NCBI GenBank assembly: GCA_027038175.1
Contig: JALVYB010000040.1
Coordinates: forward strand, 1-46,006
From: Caldifarciminota bacterium
GTDB taxonomy: Bacteria; Hydrothermota; Hydrothermia; UBA1063; CAJXJZ01
Direction: 5' to 3'
DNA: 46,006 nt
Shown: piece after piece, positions 16,060 to 23,591 of the stretch
Position numbering within the stretch: the stretch's first letter is position 1
Layout of the letters: the number at the start of each line of letters is the position of its first letter
Made by a program: the position numbers and the translations under genes
Notes under the pieces: model-generated
Databases searched by the model: none
Told to the model about the DNA's origin: nothing
What the model saw: the letters and a program-made list of their open reading frames with translations, nothing else

Positions 16060-17099
16060 AACTCAAAAAATCTTTTTAAAGATGCCTCGACATCTGGTTT
16101 CTGGGGCTTTTTCTTTAAGAAACGCATAATAAAGGTTTCAATTTCCTTTTGCCTTTCAGGGTCTTTATCCTGTGTTATCTCTCTTATGATGTTGTGAATT
16201 ACATAAAGCATTGGGTCTTTTTTTATAATATAAGCATCATCCCTTAACCTTATATTCTCATTTTCTAAAAGACGCCTGACTTCATCTTTAACTTCTTCAG
16301 AGTATCCTTCTATTTCAATAAAATCAAAAACTCTCATTTTGCTCCGCAATCTATCAACATCTTCTTTATCAAGGATCTCAACCCTATAAAATCTTGGAGC
16401 ATCATCAAAAACAATCCTTTCAATATCCAGTTTTTCATTAATATTCACCTTAAGATAGCCACTTTCAAGAATCTTAGACCTTGTGAATTCAAACTGTATA
16501 AATGCACCTGGATACGCAGATTTTCCAAATTTTCTGTAAGCGTGATAATGCCCAAGTGCTACATAGTCGTAAAACGTACTCTCTAAAACCGCAGGGTCTT
16601 TTTCCCCTTCTCCTTTTCCAAAGGCACCATGGATTACCGCTATGTGATACCTGGCATTCTCACGGGGATATGCTGGAATTTCAAAAAAGCCCCCGTAGAA
16701 TGCTATATCATCTATCTTAAGAACTGGTGCTTCAGGAGAAAGGAGAAAAACACTGTCATTTTCAAAGTACACAGAGACATCCGGTCTTCTGTAAATAGAA
16801 TCTTCTGTATAGGCATCGTGTCCTGTAACCTCGCTCTCGTAATGACTACCCCCACCAGGCAAAACAACTGTTTTTATATCAGGATATTCCACAAATATCT
16901 CAAATATTTCACCTGCTATGCTTGAAGGGATGCTATTTGAATCAAATAGGTCCCCTGCAATAACCACGAAACGAGCACCATCGAGTCTGGCGTTTTCATA
17001 CAGCCTTTTAAGGTACTTTTTCTGGATAGTGTACAGACTATTACCGAGATACTTTGCTTTCGCTCCTATATGTACATCAGCAATATGGTATAGTAACAT
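16056..17099 (-). CDS. SbcD/Mre11/YhaO-like DNA repair nuclease
   Basis: 347 residues. Metallophosphoesterase motifs: 'ADVHIGA' (D8, H10), 'VVIAGDLFDSN' (D50), 'VIHGAF' and 'ALGHYHAYRKFG'. The usual PGNHD motif is replaced by 'LPGGGSHYE' (80-88), followed by 'TGHDAYTEDSIY', so the metal-binding Asn is missing or moved. After the catalytic domain there is a capping domain of about 120 residues and a charged C-terminus. It probably works with the downstream SbcC-like ATPase on DNA ends. The ATG lies 6 bases after a TAAAAT box, which implies a leaderless mRNA. Confidence 0.85.
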   Translation of the reverse strand: MLLYHIADVHIGAKAKYLGNSLYTIQKKYLKRLYENARLDGARFVVIAGDLFDSNSIPSSIAGEIFEIFVEYPDIKTVVLPGGGSHYESEVTGHDAYTEDSIYRRPDVSVYFENDSVFLLSPEAPVLKIDDIAFYGGFFEIPAYPRENARYHIAVIHGAFGKGEGEKDPAVLESTFYDYVALGHYHAYRKFGKSAYPGAFIQFEFTRSKILESGYLKVNINEKLDIERIVFDDAPRFYRVEILDKEDVDRLRSKMRVFDFIEIEGYSEEVKDEVRRLLENENIRLRDDAYIIKKDPMLYVIHNIIREITQDKDPERQKEIETFIMRFLKKKPQKPDVEASLKRFFEL

Positions 17100-17105
17100 A
17101 TTCTA

Positions 17106-17134
17106 ATTTTATTGCATCACAAAAGTTCTGTTAA
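17106..17134 (-). promoter_or_regulatory. Promoter of the sbcDC-like operon, leaderless type
   Basis: TTAACA (17129-17134), 17-base spacer, TAAAAT (17106-17111), then exactly 6 bases to the ATG at 17099. No ribosome site is possible on the predicted transcript. Confidence 0.75.
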
Positions 17135-17144
17135 GAATGTGGAC

Positions 17145-17173
17145 TTGTTCGTTCAGATTATAGGTGATAAAAT
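17145..17173 (+). promoter_or_regulatory. Promoter of the 17180 gene, leaderless type
   Basis: TTGTTC (17145-17150), 17-base spacer, TAAAAT (17168-17173), then 6 bases to the ATG at 17180. It is back-to-back with the sbcD promoter, 10 bases between the two -35 boxes. Confidence 0.65.
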
Positions 17174-17179
17174 TTTAAA

Positions 17180-17956
17180 ATGCACACCATAATTGGATTT
17201 TTATTGTTTGTCTATTCGTCTGTTTATTATTACGAGTCACCCACTTACCCGGGCATCTCGTCTTTATATGCAGATGAGTCATTCTATGGACAGAGCCTGA
17301 TAGGGTATTCTGGCTACAGTTACAGCTTGAGTTTTACAGGAATTGTCCCCTTTTCCAGCACCCTGGTAAAGCATGCAAATATGGACTTTTTCAGGGAATT
17401 TGGTAATAAACTCTATTTATATTCAGGTGTAAGACATAGGGCCATGGAATCTATATACACAGAAAACACTTTCCTCATTGGAGCAAACTATATATACAAA
17501 GAGTACTTCTCATTTGCTACAGGCCTGCGTCTTGTAAACATTAAACTTTCTGGTAGCAGGGGAATAACAAAACCCTCTCTCGATTTTTCAATGGCGATAA
17601 GAAAATCTTACTTTATCATAAGCGCATCATTTCTGAATCTTCTTCAACCCGACCTGACGATAACTCAGAGCGGTATAAAGAGTAAAATCCAGGAACGCTT
17701 TTTGTTCAGTCTCAACTATCCATCAAATGTATTTTTCTCCAGTGGTTTTGTCCAGGATGAGGGATACAATACCCCCTTCTTTAGTACAGAAGTATGGTTT
17801 ACACACGGCTTTAACGTAGCATTTGGTGTCGAAAACCATACTGTGGAGGGTGCAATATCACTGAGAAGTAAGAGATTTGGAGTCAATTTCAGGGTAAAGT
17901 CACATACTACAATGGGTGCAACCTATATTGCAGGTCTATCCTTTTATAAAGAGTAA
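17180..17956 (+). CDS. Probable outer-membrane beta-barrel protein (PorV-like)
   Basis: 258 residues. A signal peptide (MHTIIGFLLFVYSSVYYYES) is followed by a protein dominated by alternating hydrophobic/polar strands: 'SLIGYSGYSYSLSFTGIVPF', 'NKLYLYSGVRHRAM', 'YFSFATGLRLVNIKL', 'NVAFGVENHTVEGAISLRS', ending 'MGATYIAGLSFYKE'. The pattern resembles PorV/UPF0164-type barrels that accompany type IX secretion, but no diagnostic motif is certain. It is a single-gene unit between the nuclease pair and the sigma factor, and overlaps the anti-sigma gene tail-to-tail by 13 bases. Confidence 0.6.
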   Translation: MHTIIGFLLFVYSSVYYYESPTYPGISSLYADESFYGQSLIGYSGYSYSLSFTGIVPFSSTLVKHANMDFFREFGNKLYLYSGVRHRAMESIYTENTFLIGANYIYKEYFSFATGLRLVNIKLSGSRGITKPSLDFSMAIRKSYFIISASFLNLLQPDLTITQSGIKSKIQERFLFSLNYPSNVFFSSGFVQDEGYNTPFFSTEVWFTHGFNVAFGVENHTVEGAISLRSKRFGVNFRVKSHTTMGATYIAGLSFYKE

Positions 17957-18387
17957 AGGTCAATAGCCCTTATTTTCTGGAAATCTCCATTTAAGTCATA
18001 GGATTCTATAATCACATAGTGAAGTCCCGGGGAAAGTTCAAGTAAAACTCTAACAGTGTCTCCATCTGTATAAAAGGAATCAACAACTGCTTCTCCATCC
18101 ACAACAACCCTGATGTTTGATGCGTCATTTACTGGCTCTGCTACCTCATAATATCCCAATACAGTATGGGCTGCATATAAAGGCTCATACATGAATAAAG
18201 GCGCTTCTCTTTTGCCTAAAATACCATAAACAATCCCTAAAATGGTAACAAGTAAAACAGCATAAACAGGTACAAGAGACCATCTCTGCTTCTTTTTCAT
18301 ATACGGAGATAACCTCTCATCAAGTTCCCGTGGAGCCTTAACCTTATGAAAAGATTTAAGAAGTTTTTCGAGTTCCCTGTCTTTCAT
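17944..18387 (-). CDS. Probable membrane-bound anti-sigma factor
   Basis: 147 residues. A cytoplasmic N-terminus of ~36 residues (MKDRELEKLLKSFHKVKAPR) precedes one membrane helix (about 37-58) and an extracytoplasmic beta domain ending 'LLELSPGLHYVIIESYDLNG'. There is no HxxxCxxC zinc motif. Its start overlaps the sigma factor stop (ATGA), and this order (sigma then single-pass partner) is typical of ECF sigma/anti-sigma pairs. The outer domain would sense an envelope signal. Confidence 0.7.
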   Translation of the reverse strand: MKDRELEKLLKSFHKVKAPRELDERLSPYMKKKQRWSLVPVYAVLLVTILGIVYGILGKREAPLFMYEPLYAAHTVLGYYEVAEPVNDASNIRVVVDGEAVVDSFYTDGDTVRVLLELSPGLHYVIIESYDLNGDFQKIRAIDLYSL

Positions 18388-18857
18388 TGCATTTTCTCCA
18401 TTTCTTTTTTCAGATAATCCTTTGCCCTGCTTAAACGGGATTTCACTGTTCCAATACTTATTCCAAGAAGTTCAGATATTTCCCTGTAAGAGAACCTATC
18501 AAAATAATACAGTCTTAAAACCTCTGCATGGTCTTTTGGAATCTTCGAAAGGGCCACAAGGAGGTCTTTCCTCATTTCAAACTCTCTTCTCGTCATTTTC
18601 TCTATAGAAAGCGATTCATCCAGTTCCGCCTCCTGAATTTTTCTGTCCCTTGTGAGAAAATTGGTAACCGTATTACGGGCTATGCTAAATATCCATGTTT
18701 TAATACTGCTCCTTCTCTCAAACTTATCCATATTCCGATATACCTTTATAAATATTTCTTGCGTTATATCCAGCGCATCCTCTCTATCAAGGACACGCCA
18801 GTAAACATAGTTAAATACATCATCCTTATATTTTCTGTATATCTTATCAAACTTCAA
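18384..18857 (-). CDS. ECF-type RNA polymerase sigma factor
   Basis: 157 residues. Region 2 is 'YKDDVFNYVYWRVLDREDAL', 'DITQEIFIKVYRNMDKFERR' and 'IKTWIFSIARNTVTNFLTRD'. Region 4 is 'LSKIPKDHAEVLRLYYFDRF', 'SYREISELLGISIGTVKSRL', 'SRAKDYLKKE'. Regions 1 and 3 are absent, as in ECF sigmas. The start is TTG at 18857 with GAGGA 6 bases before it. Directly upstream is a GGAACAA-N17-TCTAA promoter, so the gene very likely activates itself. Followed by a membrane anti-sigma candidate. Confidence 0.93.
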   Translation of the reverse strand: MKFDKIYRKYKDDVFNYVYWRVLDREDALDITQEIFIKVYRNMDKFERRSSIKTWIFSIARNTVTNFLTRDRKIQEAELDESLSIEKMTRREFEMRKDLLVALSKIPKDHAEVLRLYYFDRFSYREISELLGISIGTVKSRLSRAKDYLKKEMEKMQ

Positions 18858-18875
18858 TCGCCTTCCTCATATATA

Positions 18876-18904
18876 TTAGACACAACATCATAGCAAATTG
18901 TTCC
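18876..18904 (-). promoter_or_regulatory. ECF-type autoregulatory promoter of the sigma factor
   Basis: On the minus strand GGAACAA (18898-18904), 17-base spacer, TCTAA (18876-18880). This is the classical -35/-10 pair of sigmaE/ECF factors. The predicted start leaves a leader of about 12 bases with the GAGGA ribosome site. Confidence 0.75.
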
Positions 18905-18967
18905 ATACATAAATCTATGTAACAACTAAATACACTACGAATATGTTACAAAAACAAAAATTCTTGT

Positions 18968-18979
18968 ACTGCATGCAGT
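18968..18979. repeat. Perfect 12-bp palindrome
   Basis: ACTGCATGCAGT, its own reverse complement, lies in the 215-base gap between the sigma factor and ybbR. A second inverted repeat (TACATA-AATC-TATGTA) is at 18906-18921, just above the ECF promoter. Either could be a regulator site; nothing identifies the protein. Confidence 0.4.
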
Positions 18980-19049
18980 TATCATATTTAGGTAAGATGG
19001 CATCAATATTGTTATATACTGAGTGAAGAAAAAGCACCTCCCCGTGTCC

Positions 19050-19082
19050 AGAGAGGAGCAAAATGCTCCTCTCTACTTTTTT
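19050..19082 (+). terminator. Strong intrinsic-type hairpin facing the plus strand
   Basis: An 11-bp perfect stem (19050-19060 with 19064-19074), 3-base loop AAA, then AC and six Ts (19077-19082) on the plus strand. The minus-strand operon ends here (ybbR stop at 19073), but on that strand no T-run directly follows the stem. So by polarity it is a plus-strand terminator, antisense to ybbR. Confidence 0.7.
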
Positions 19083-19903
19083 ATGACTCTCAGTAAAACC
19101 ACCCCATCTGGCACAGAACAGTTTACTGTTTTCTCCACACTATCTGCCATACATGTTACACTATCTGGAATAAATCTTAAAGTATCCGGGTATTTAAGAA
19201 AAACGACGTAAGACATACTGTCAGAAGATGTTGTTTTAACCGTATCAAATAAAAAGTGCACAAGGGAGAAATTGACTTTAACCATGTTGGGTTTAAGAAT
19301 ATGAACAAGTCTTACTGGAGAGCGTAAATAAACACTTCTTGTGTATGTCCCTGTTTTGAGAGTATCAAGGTATATAGAATCCGTTAATACATACCTTAAA
19401 GTTCTAAGAATTGTTCTTGGGCCACGAACACGAACTGTGCTTGGATAAATTCTCCTGGGATACACATGTATTCTTGCCGTATCATAAACAAACACGGGTT
19501 TTATGGAATAAATGACCTTTGTTGAATATCTATCCACAAGAAACAAAACCTTTTGAGGACTTACCTCGAGCACTTCAATATCCTCAACACCTGGAATATT
19601 CCCCTGTGTCATATCAAGAATATTTTTACCCACATCAAGTTTGCCCGCATCTACATGGTAAAAGTTCTTTGTGTATTTGAGTTTTAATAGACTCTTGCCA
19701 CGTGCGGTAACTCTCAATCTCACTCTCTCCGGAGGGGTTGTAAGAAGAACCAGTGAATCGGGGATATTATATGTATATGAAACAGGCAATTCTATTATCT
19801 CGGTGTAGTTCTTTTCAGTGGTGGCATGGAACCAGATGAGTAAGGATAGGATAAGCGCTACAACCTTTATACCCAGGTCATTGAAAAAATCATCCTTCTT
19901 CAA
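19073..19903 (-). CDS. ybbR: YbbR-domain protein (CdaA regulator)
   Basis: 276 residues. One N-terminal membrane anchor ('LGIKVVALILSLLIWFHATT') is followed by extracytoplasmic beta-rich YbbR repeats ('IIELPVSYTYNIPDSLVLLT', 'PPERVRLRVTARG'). YbbR/CdaR binds and modulates the membrane diadenylate cyclase CdaA, and the two genes are neighbours in most bacteria. Here it starts with TTG at 19903, inside the cdaA end (14-base overlap), with an AGGAAGAGGAAG purine stretch before it. Last gene of the ribosomal operon. Confidence 0.85.
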   Translation of the reverse strand: MKKDDFFNDLGIKVVALILSLLIWFHATTEKNYTEIIELPVSYTYNIPDSLVLLTTPPERVRLRVTARGKSLLKLKYTKNFYHVDAGKLDVGKNILDMTQGNIPGVEDIEVLEVSPQKVLFLVDRYSTKVIYSIKPVFVYDTARIHVYPRRIYPSTVRVRGPRTILRTLRYVLTDSIYLDTLKTGTYTRSVYLRSPVRLVHILKPNMVKVNFSLVHFLFDTVKTTSSDSMSYVVFLKYPDTLRFIPDSVTCMADSVEKTVNCSVPDGVVLLRVIKK

Positions 19904-20660
19904 CTTCCTCTTCCTCCGACGTCCTCTCCAGGGATTTCCTTAAATATGCTCTAAACTCATCAGTTGTAAGGGGCTTCGAGATTCTACCGTCCTCTGCTAT
20001 TCTTATGGATTTTCTCTCTTCAGAAACGACAACTGCAATGGCGTCTGTAACTCGTGTTATCCCAATGGCTGCCCTGTGTCTTGTTCCAAGAGTCGGGTCT
20101 ATATCCTCGCTCTGAGCAAGTGGGAGAATAACTCTTGCTGCTACTATGTATTCGCCTCTTATGATAACTGCTCCATCGTGCAAAGGCGAAGGCGGCGTAA
20201 ATATACTTACTATGAGAGGTGCAGATACTTTTGCATTAAGGGAAACACCTGATTCCTCAATATAATCATTGAGTTGTATCCTTCTCTCAATCACAATAAT
20301 TGCACCAAGTCCTCTATCTCTTAACTGCAAAGTGGCTCTGACTATTTCATCGATTGTACTCTGCCCTATAAACGTATTTCTGAAAAATGGGTTCTTACCA
20401 AGAAGTGCAAGACCCCGCCTTATTTCAGGCTGAAAGATGACTATGAGAGCCAGAAGTCCATACTTTGCAAAGGCTGCAATGAGCCAGTTTAAGGCATTCA
20501 AATTAACAAAAACAGATATCCCTGAAACAATCAGAATAAAACCAAGCCCTATCAACATGTACAGGGTTCTTGTACCCTTAAAGAGTTTGAGGGTAACATA
20601 CAGGATATACCAGACTATCAGGATGTCAATAAGGTCTTTTAATCTAAAACTAAAGGGCAT
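19890..20660 (-). CDS. cdaA: Membrane diadenylate cyclase CdaA
   Basis: 256 residues. Three N-terminal membrane helices (about 10-28, 34-52, 58-76) precede a DAC domain that joins two ATP into c-di-AMP. The catalytic DGA (162-164, in 'SPLHDGAVIIRG') and RHR (194-196, in 'LGTRHRAAIG') motifs are intact, and 'IFQPEIRRGLALLG' is typical. c-di-AMP controls potassium and osmolyte balance and is usually essential. Here the gene overlaps pyrH by 11 bases and ybbR by 14, so it is expressed with the ribosomal chain; the usual third partner glmM is absent, though a phosphohexomutase lies at 38945. Confidence 0.93.
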   Translation of the reverse strand: MPFSFRLKDLIDILIVWYILYVTLKLFKGTRTLYMLIGLGFILIVSGISVFVNLNALNWLIAAFAKYGLLALIVIFQPEIRRGLALLGKNPFFRNTFIGQSTIDEIVRATLQLRDRGLGAIIVIERRIQLNDYIEESGVSLNAKVSAPLIVSIFTPPSPLHDGAVIIRGEYIVAARVILPLAQSEDIDPTLGTRHRAAIGITRVTDAIAVVVSEERKSIRIAEDGRISKPLTTDEFRAYLRKSLERTSEEEEVEEG

Positions 20661-21366
20661 TCCTCACCAGCGTCCCAACTTTTTCCCCTGAAAGGACCCT
20701 TTTTAAATTTCCTTTTTTAAGTGCATTAAAAACCATTATCTTAAGGCCATAATCTCTGGCAAGTAAAAATGCTTCCGTGTCCATTACTTTAAGGTCTTTC
20801 TGTATAGCCTCCTGAAACGTGAGTTCTTTGTACATCTTTGCATCACTGTATTTTGCGGGGTCTTTATCGTATACTCCGTCCACCTTTGTTGCTTTAAGAA
20901 CAGTATCTATCTCAAGTTCTATGGCTCTTAATACAGAAACCGTATCAGTTGAAAAAAACGGATTCCCTGTTCCCATAACAAAAACCAGCACATCCCCATC
21001 CTCAAGCCACCTCTGTGCCTCATTACGTGAGTAAGTATCAGTAAAGTTGCCACAGGGTAAAGCTGAAACCACTCTTGACTTAACTCCAGAGGAAATAAGC
21101 TTTTCAGAAAGCAGTATACCATTTATGCATGTTGCGAGCATACCCATATGGTCAGTTCTCACGCGAGGGATCTTTAGCATTCCAAGCTCCCTTCCACGTG
21201 CTATGTTTCCCCCTCCTATTACAATAGCAAATCTACCTTTAAATTCTCTAAGTGCTTCTGAAAGTTCGGATGTTATATATTGAATTTTTTCGGGAGAGAA
21301 TGCTGAGTTTTCGGTGCCCAGCACCTCTCCCGATAGTTTAAGAAGATAAGATTTACTCCTCGCCAA
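20650..21366 (-). CDS. pyrH: UMP kinase
   Basis: 238 residues, normal for bacterial hexameric UMP kinases of the amino-acid-kinase fold. UMP is phosphorylated to UDP. Visible motifs: 'LLKLSGEVLG', 'FAIVIGGGNIARGRELG', 'RVRTDHMGMLATCINGI', 'TGNPFFSTDTVSVLRAIELE' and 'ATKVDGVYDKDPAKYSDAKM'. The start is TTG at 21366, inside the end of tsf (14-base overlap) with no separate ribosome site. It sits in the conserved rpsB-tsf-pyrH order, but frr, which usually follows, is replaced by cdaA. Confidence 0.95.
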   Translation of the reverse strand: MARSKSYLLKLSGEVLGTENSAFSPEKIQYITSELSEALREFKGRFAIVIGGGNIARGRELGMLKIPRVRTDHMGMLATCINGILLSEKLISSGVKSRVVSALPCGNFTDTYSRNEAQRWLEDGDVLVFVMGTGNPFFSTDTVSVLRAIELEIDTVLKATKVDGVYDKDPAKYSDAKMYKELTFQEAIQKDLKVMDTEAFLLARDYGLKIMVFNALKKGNLKRVLSGEKVGTLVRNAL

Positions 21367-21949
21367 TTTTAAATCTACAGAATCTTCTCACCTTGATATT
21401 TTCACCAAACTTGGAAATGTGGAGTTTTATGAGTTGTTCTATTGTAAGAGAAGGGTCTTTAATAAACTCCTGTTCAAGCAGCACCTTCTCCTTGAAAAAC
21501 TTCTCCATTTTCCCTTCAACGATTTTGTCTATAATATGATCAGGCTTTCCTTCTTTTTTAAGTTGCTCTCTATATATTTCCTTTTCTTTCTCAAGAACTT
21601 CTTCCGGTATATCGTCTCTTGATACTGCTATTGGGCTCATAGCGGCTATCTGCATGGCTATATCATGGGCAAGTTGTTTAAACTCATCAGTGCTTGCAAC
21701 AAAATCAGTCTCACAGTTAAGTTCAAGCATTGCTCCAACCTTTGAACCCGGATGAATATATGCGTACACAAGCCCATCTTTCGCAGTTCTATCCAGTTTT
21801 TTCTCAGCTTTCAAAAGCCCCTCTTTTTTGAGCTCTTCAACAGCCTTTTCTATGTCTCCACCTGTTTTTTCAAGAGCCTTCTTACATGCCATAATACCCG
21901 CACCTGTACGGGCTCTCAATTCTTTAATAAGTTCAGTATCTATTTTCAT
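21353..21949 (-). CDS. tsf: Translation elongation factor Ts
   Basis: 198 residues, a short-form EF-Ts as in thermophiles and many candidate phyla. The N-terminal UBA-like part is 'ELRARTGAGIMACKKALEKT' then 'GGDIEKAVEELKKEGL'. The core has 'IHPGSKVGAMLELNCETDFV' and 'FKQLAHDIAMQIAA'. EF-Ts exchanges GDP for GTP on EF-Tu. The ATG shares one base with the rpsB stop. Confidence 0.96.
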   Translation of the reverse strand: MKIDTELIKELRARTGAGIMACKKALEKTGGDIEKAVEELKKEGLLKAEKKLDRTAKDGLVYAYIHPGSKVGAMLELNCETDFVASTDEFKQLAHDIAMQIAAMSPIAVSRDDIPEEVLEKEKEIYREQLKKEGKPDHIIDKIVEGKMEKFFKEKVLLEQEFIKDPSLTIEQLIKLHISKFGENIKVRRFCRFKIGEE

Positions 21950-22731
21950 TATTCTTTCTCTCCTTTTTCAAATTCCTTTTCTGTTACAAGGTGGTCCTTA
22001 CCCTGTCTACCCTCAAGTACAGCATCTGCTATAGTTCTTGTGATAAGTTTAATGGACCTTATGGCATCATCATTTCCAGGTATGGGATAATCAACCTGTG
22101 TGGGGTCTCCATTGGTATCCACTATAGCAACTACGGGAATCCCGAGTTTCTTTGCTTCTTTAAGGGCTATTTCATCATGAACTATGTCAACTATGTACAT
22201 AAGATCAGGAAGCCCCCTCATATCCCTTATACCACCGAGAACCTTTTGAAGTTTCTCCATCTTCTTTTTAAGAAGCACCACCTCTTTCTTGGGCAATTTT
22301 TCAAATGTGCCGTTCTGTTCTGCCATTTCAAGGTCTTCAAGTGCGTATATTCTTGTAAGAATGGTGTCAAAGTTCGTTAGCAATCCACCAAGCCATCTTT
22401 CAACAACATAGTATGCTCCGACACGCTCTGCCTCTTCTTTAACAACGTCTTTTCCCTGCTTCTTTGTGCAAACAAACAGTATCTTGCCGCCTCTTGAAGA
22501 TACCTCTCTTACAAAGTTATAGGCCCTCTGTAACTGTACAAGGGTTTTCCTGATGTCTATTATATCTACTCTATTCTTCGTGGTAAAAATATAGGGTTTC
22601 ATCTTGGGGTTCCATCTTCTCCTCTTGTGTCCAAAATGAACCCCGGCCTCAAGCAGGTCTTTAATTGAAACAGGCAATGTATAATTAACGCTTTGAGAAC
22701 TGTGGAGACCTTCTTCTCTTGCTCTTTCCAT
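21949..22731 (-). CDS. rpsB: 30S ribosomal protein S2
   Basis: 260 residues. '[20 protein letters not shown]', '[20 protein letters not shown]', '[16 protein letters not shown]' and '[20 protein letters not shown]' identify S2. ATG 22731 lies 47 bases inside rpsI and gives ~18 residues more than usual before the conserved '[12 protein letters not shown]'; a GGAG-like site precedes it but is also conserved S9 coding sequence. A TTG at 22677 just after the rpsI stop would give the standard length, though with no ribosome site. Confidence 0.95.
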   Translation of the reverse strand: MERAREEGLHSSQSVNYTLPVSIKDLLEAGVHFGHKRRRWNPKMKPYIFTTKNRVDIIDIRKTLVQLQRAYNFVREVSSRGGKILFVCTKKQGKDVVKEEAERVGAYYVVERWLGGLLTNFDTILTRIYALEDLEMAEQNGTFEKLPKKEVVLLKKKMEKLQKVLGGIRDMRGLPDLMYIVDIVHDEIALKEAKKLGIPVVAIVDTNGDPTQVDYPIPGNDDAIRSIKLITRTIADAVLEGRQGKDHLVTEKEFEKGEKE

Positions 22732-23083
22732 ACTTCATCCTCTCCTTTTCTCTTGGGTCTCTTGAAAGCATTCTGTACTTTTTAAGTGTTTCACCAAGTT
22801 CCTCATCATACTCATAAAGAGCCCTTGCAAGTGCAAGTCTCACAGCACCTGCCTGCCCTGATTTTCCACCGCCATTGACCTTTACCACAATATCAAAGTC
22901 CTGCAGGCGGGAAGTAACCTTGGCAGGCTCAAGTGCATGTATAACAAGGTCTTCCCTGCCAAAATATTCTATGGGTCGTTTGCCATTCACATACACCCTG
23001 CCCTTACCATTTTCTTTAAGACGCAGGCGTGCTACAGCCCTTTTTCTACTACCGGTTGCAAATATAACTCTTGCACCCTCCAT
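22685..23083 (-). CDS. rpsI: 30S ribosomal protein S9
   Basis: 132 residues. '[20 protein letters not shown]', '[20 protein letters not shown]' and the C-terminal '[13 protein letters not shown]' that reaches the ribosomal P site are all typical. TTAGGAGG precedes the ATG, 8 bases after rplM. Conserved rplM-rpsI pair. Confidence 0.97.
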   Translation of the reverse strand: MEGARVIFATGSRKRAVARLRLKENGKGRVYVNGKRPIEYFGREDLVIHALEPAKVTSRLQDFDIVVKVNGGGKSGQAGAVRLALARALYEYDEELGETLKKYRMLSRDPREKERMKYGKSKRRRSPQFSKR

Positions 23084-23091
23084 AATACCTC

Positions 23092-23532
23092 CTAATTGAT
23101 TTTCATAATATCAATCTTTTCAGGTTTCTGCGCCTTATGAGGATGCTCTGGACCCGCATATACCTTAAGCCTTTTCAACATCCTTCTGCCAAGTTGATTC
23201 TTTGGCAACATCCTCTTAACTGCGAGTTTGATAACCCTGTCTGGATGCTTACTTATCATCTGTGCAAAGGTCCTTTGCTTTAATCCACCCGGATAACCTG
23301 AATGCCAGTAGTATATTTTGTTATCGTACTTTTTACCCGTGACCTTAACCTTATCTGCATTTACAACCACAACAAAATCGCCCGTATCCTGGTGATAGGT
23401 AAAGATGGGCTTCCTCTTACCTGATAACAATAAAGCCACCCTTGTGGCAAGCCTTCCAAGAGGAATGCCCTCTGCATCTACCAAGAACCATTTTCTCTCA
23501 ATATCCTTTTCTGAAGGTATAAATGTACGCAT
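23092..23532 (-). CDS. rplM: 50S ribosomal protein L13
   Basis: 146 residues, standard length. '[20 protein letters not shown]', '[20 protein letters not shown]', '[20 protein letters not shown]' and '[20 protein letters not shown]' are L13 landmarks. It is the first gene of the rplM-rpsI-rpsB-tsf-pyrH-cdaA-ybbR chain, with AAAGGAG upstream and a promoter at 23559-23587. Confidence 0.97.
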   Translation of the reverse strand: MRTFIPSEKDIERKWFLVDAEGIPLGRLATRVALLLSGKRKPIFTYHQDTGDFVVVVNADKVKVTGKKYDNKIYYWHSGYPGGLKQRTFAQMISKHPDRVIKLAVKRMLPKNQLGRRMLKRLKVYAGPEHPHKAQKPEKIDIMKIN

Positions 23533-23558
23533 CCCTTACTCCTTTATTGCAGTGCTAA

Positions 23559-23587
23559 ATGATAAAGGGAAAGTATAATTTAATCAA
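23559..23587 (-). promoter_or_regulatory. Promoter of the rplM-to-ybbR operon
   Basis: TTGATT (23582-23587), 17-base spacer, TATCAT (23559-23564) on the minus strand. The predicted start near 23552 gives a leader of about 20 bases ending in the rplM ribosome site. An alternative TATACT at 23572-23577 has a poorer -35. Confidence 0.65.
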
Positions 23588-23591
23588 GCAG

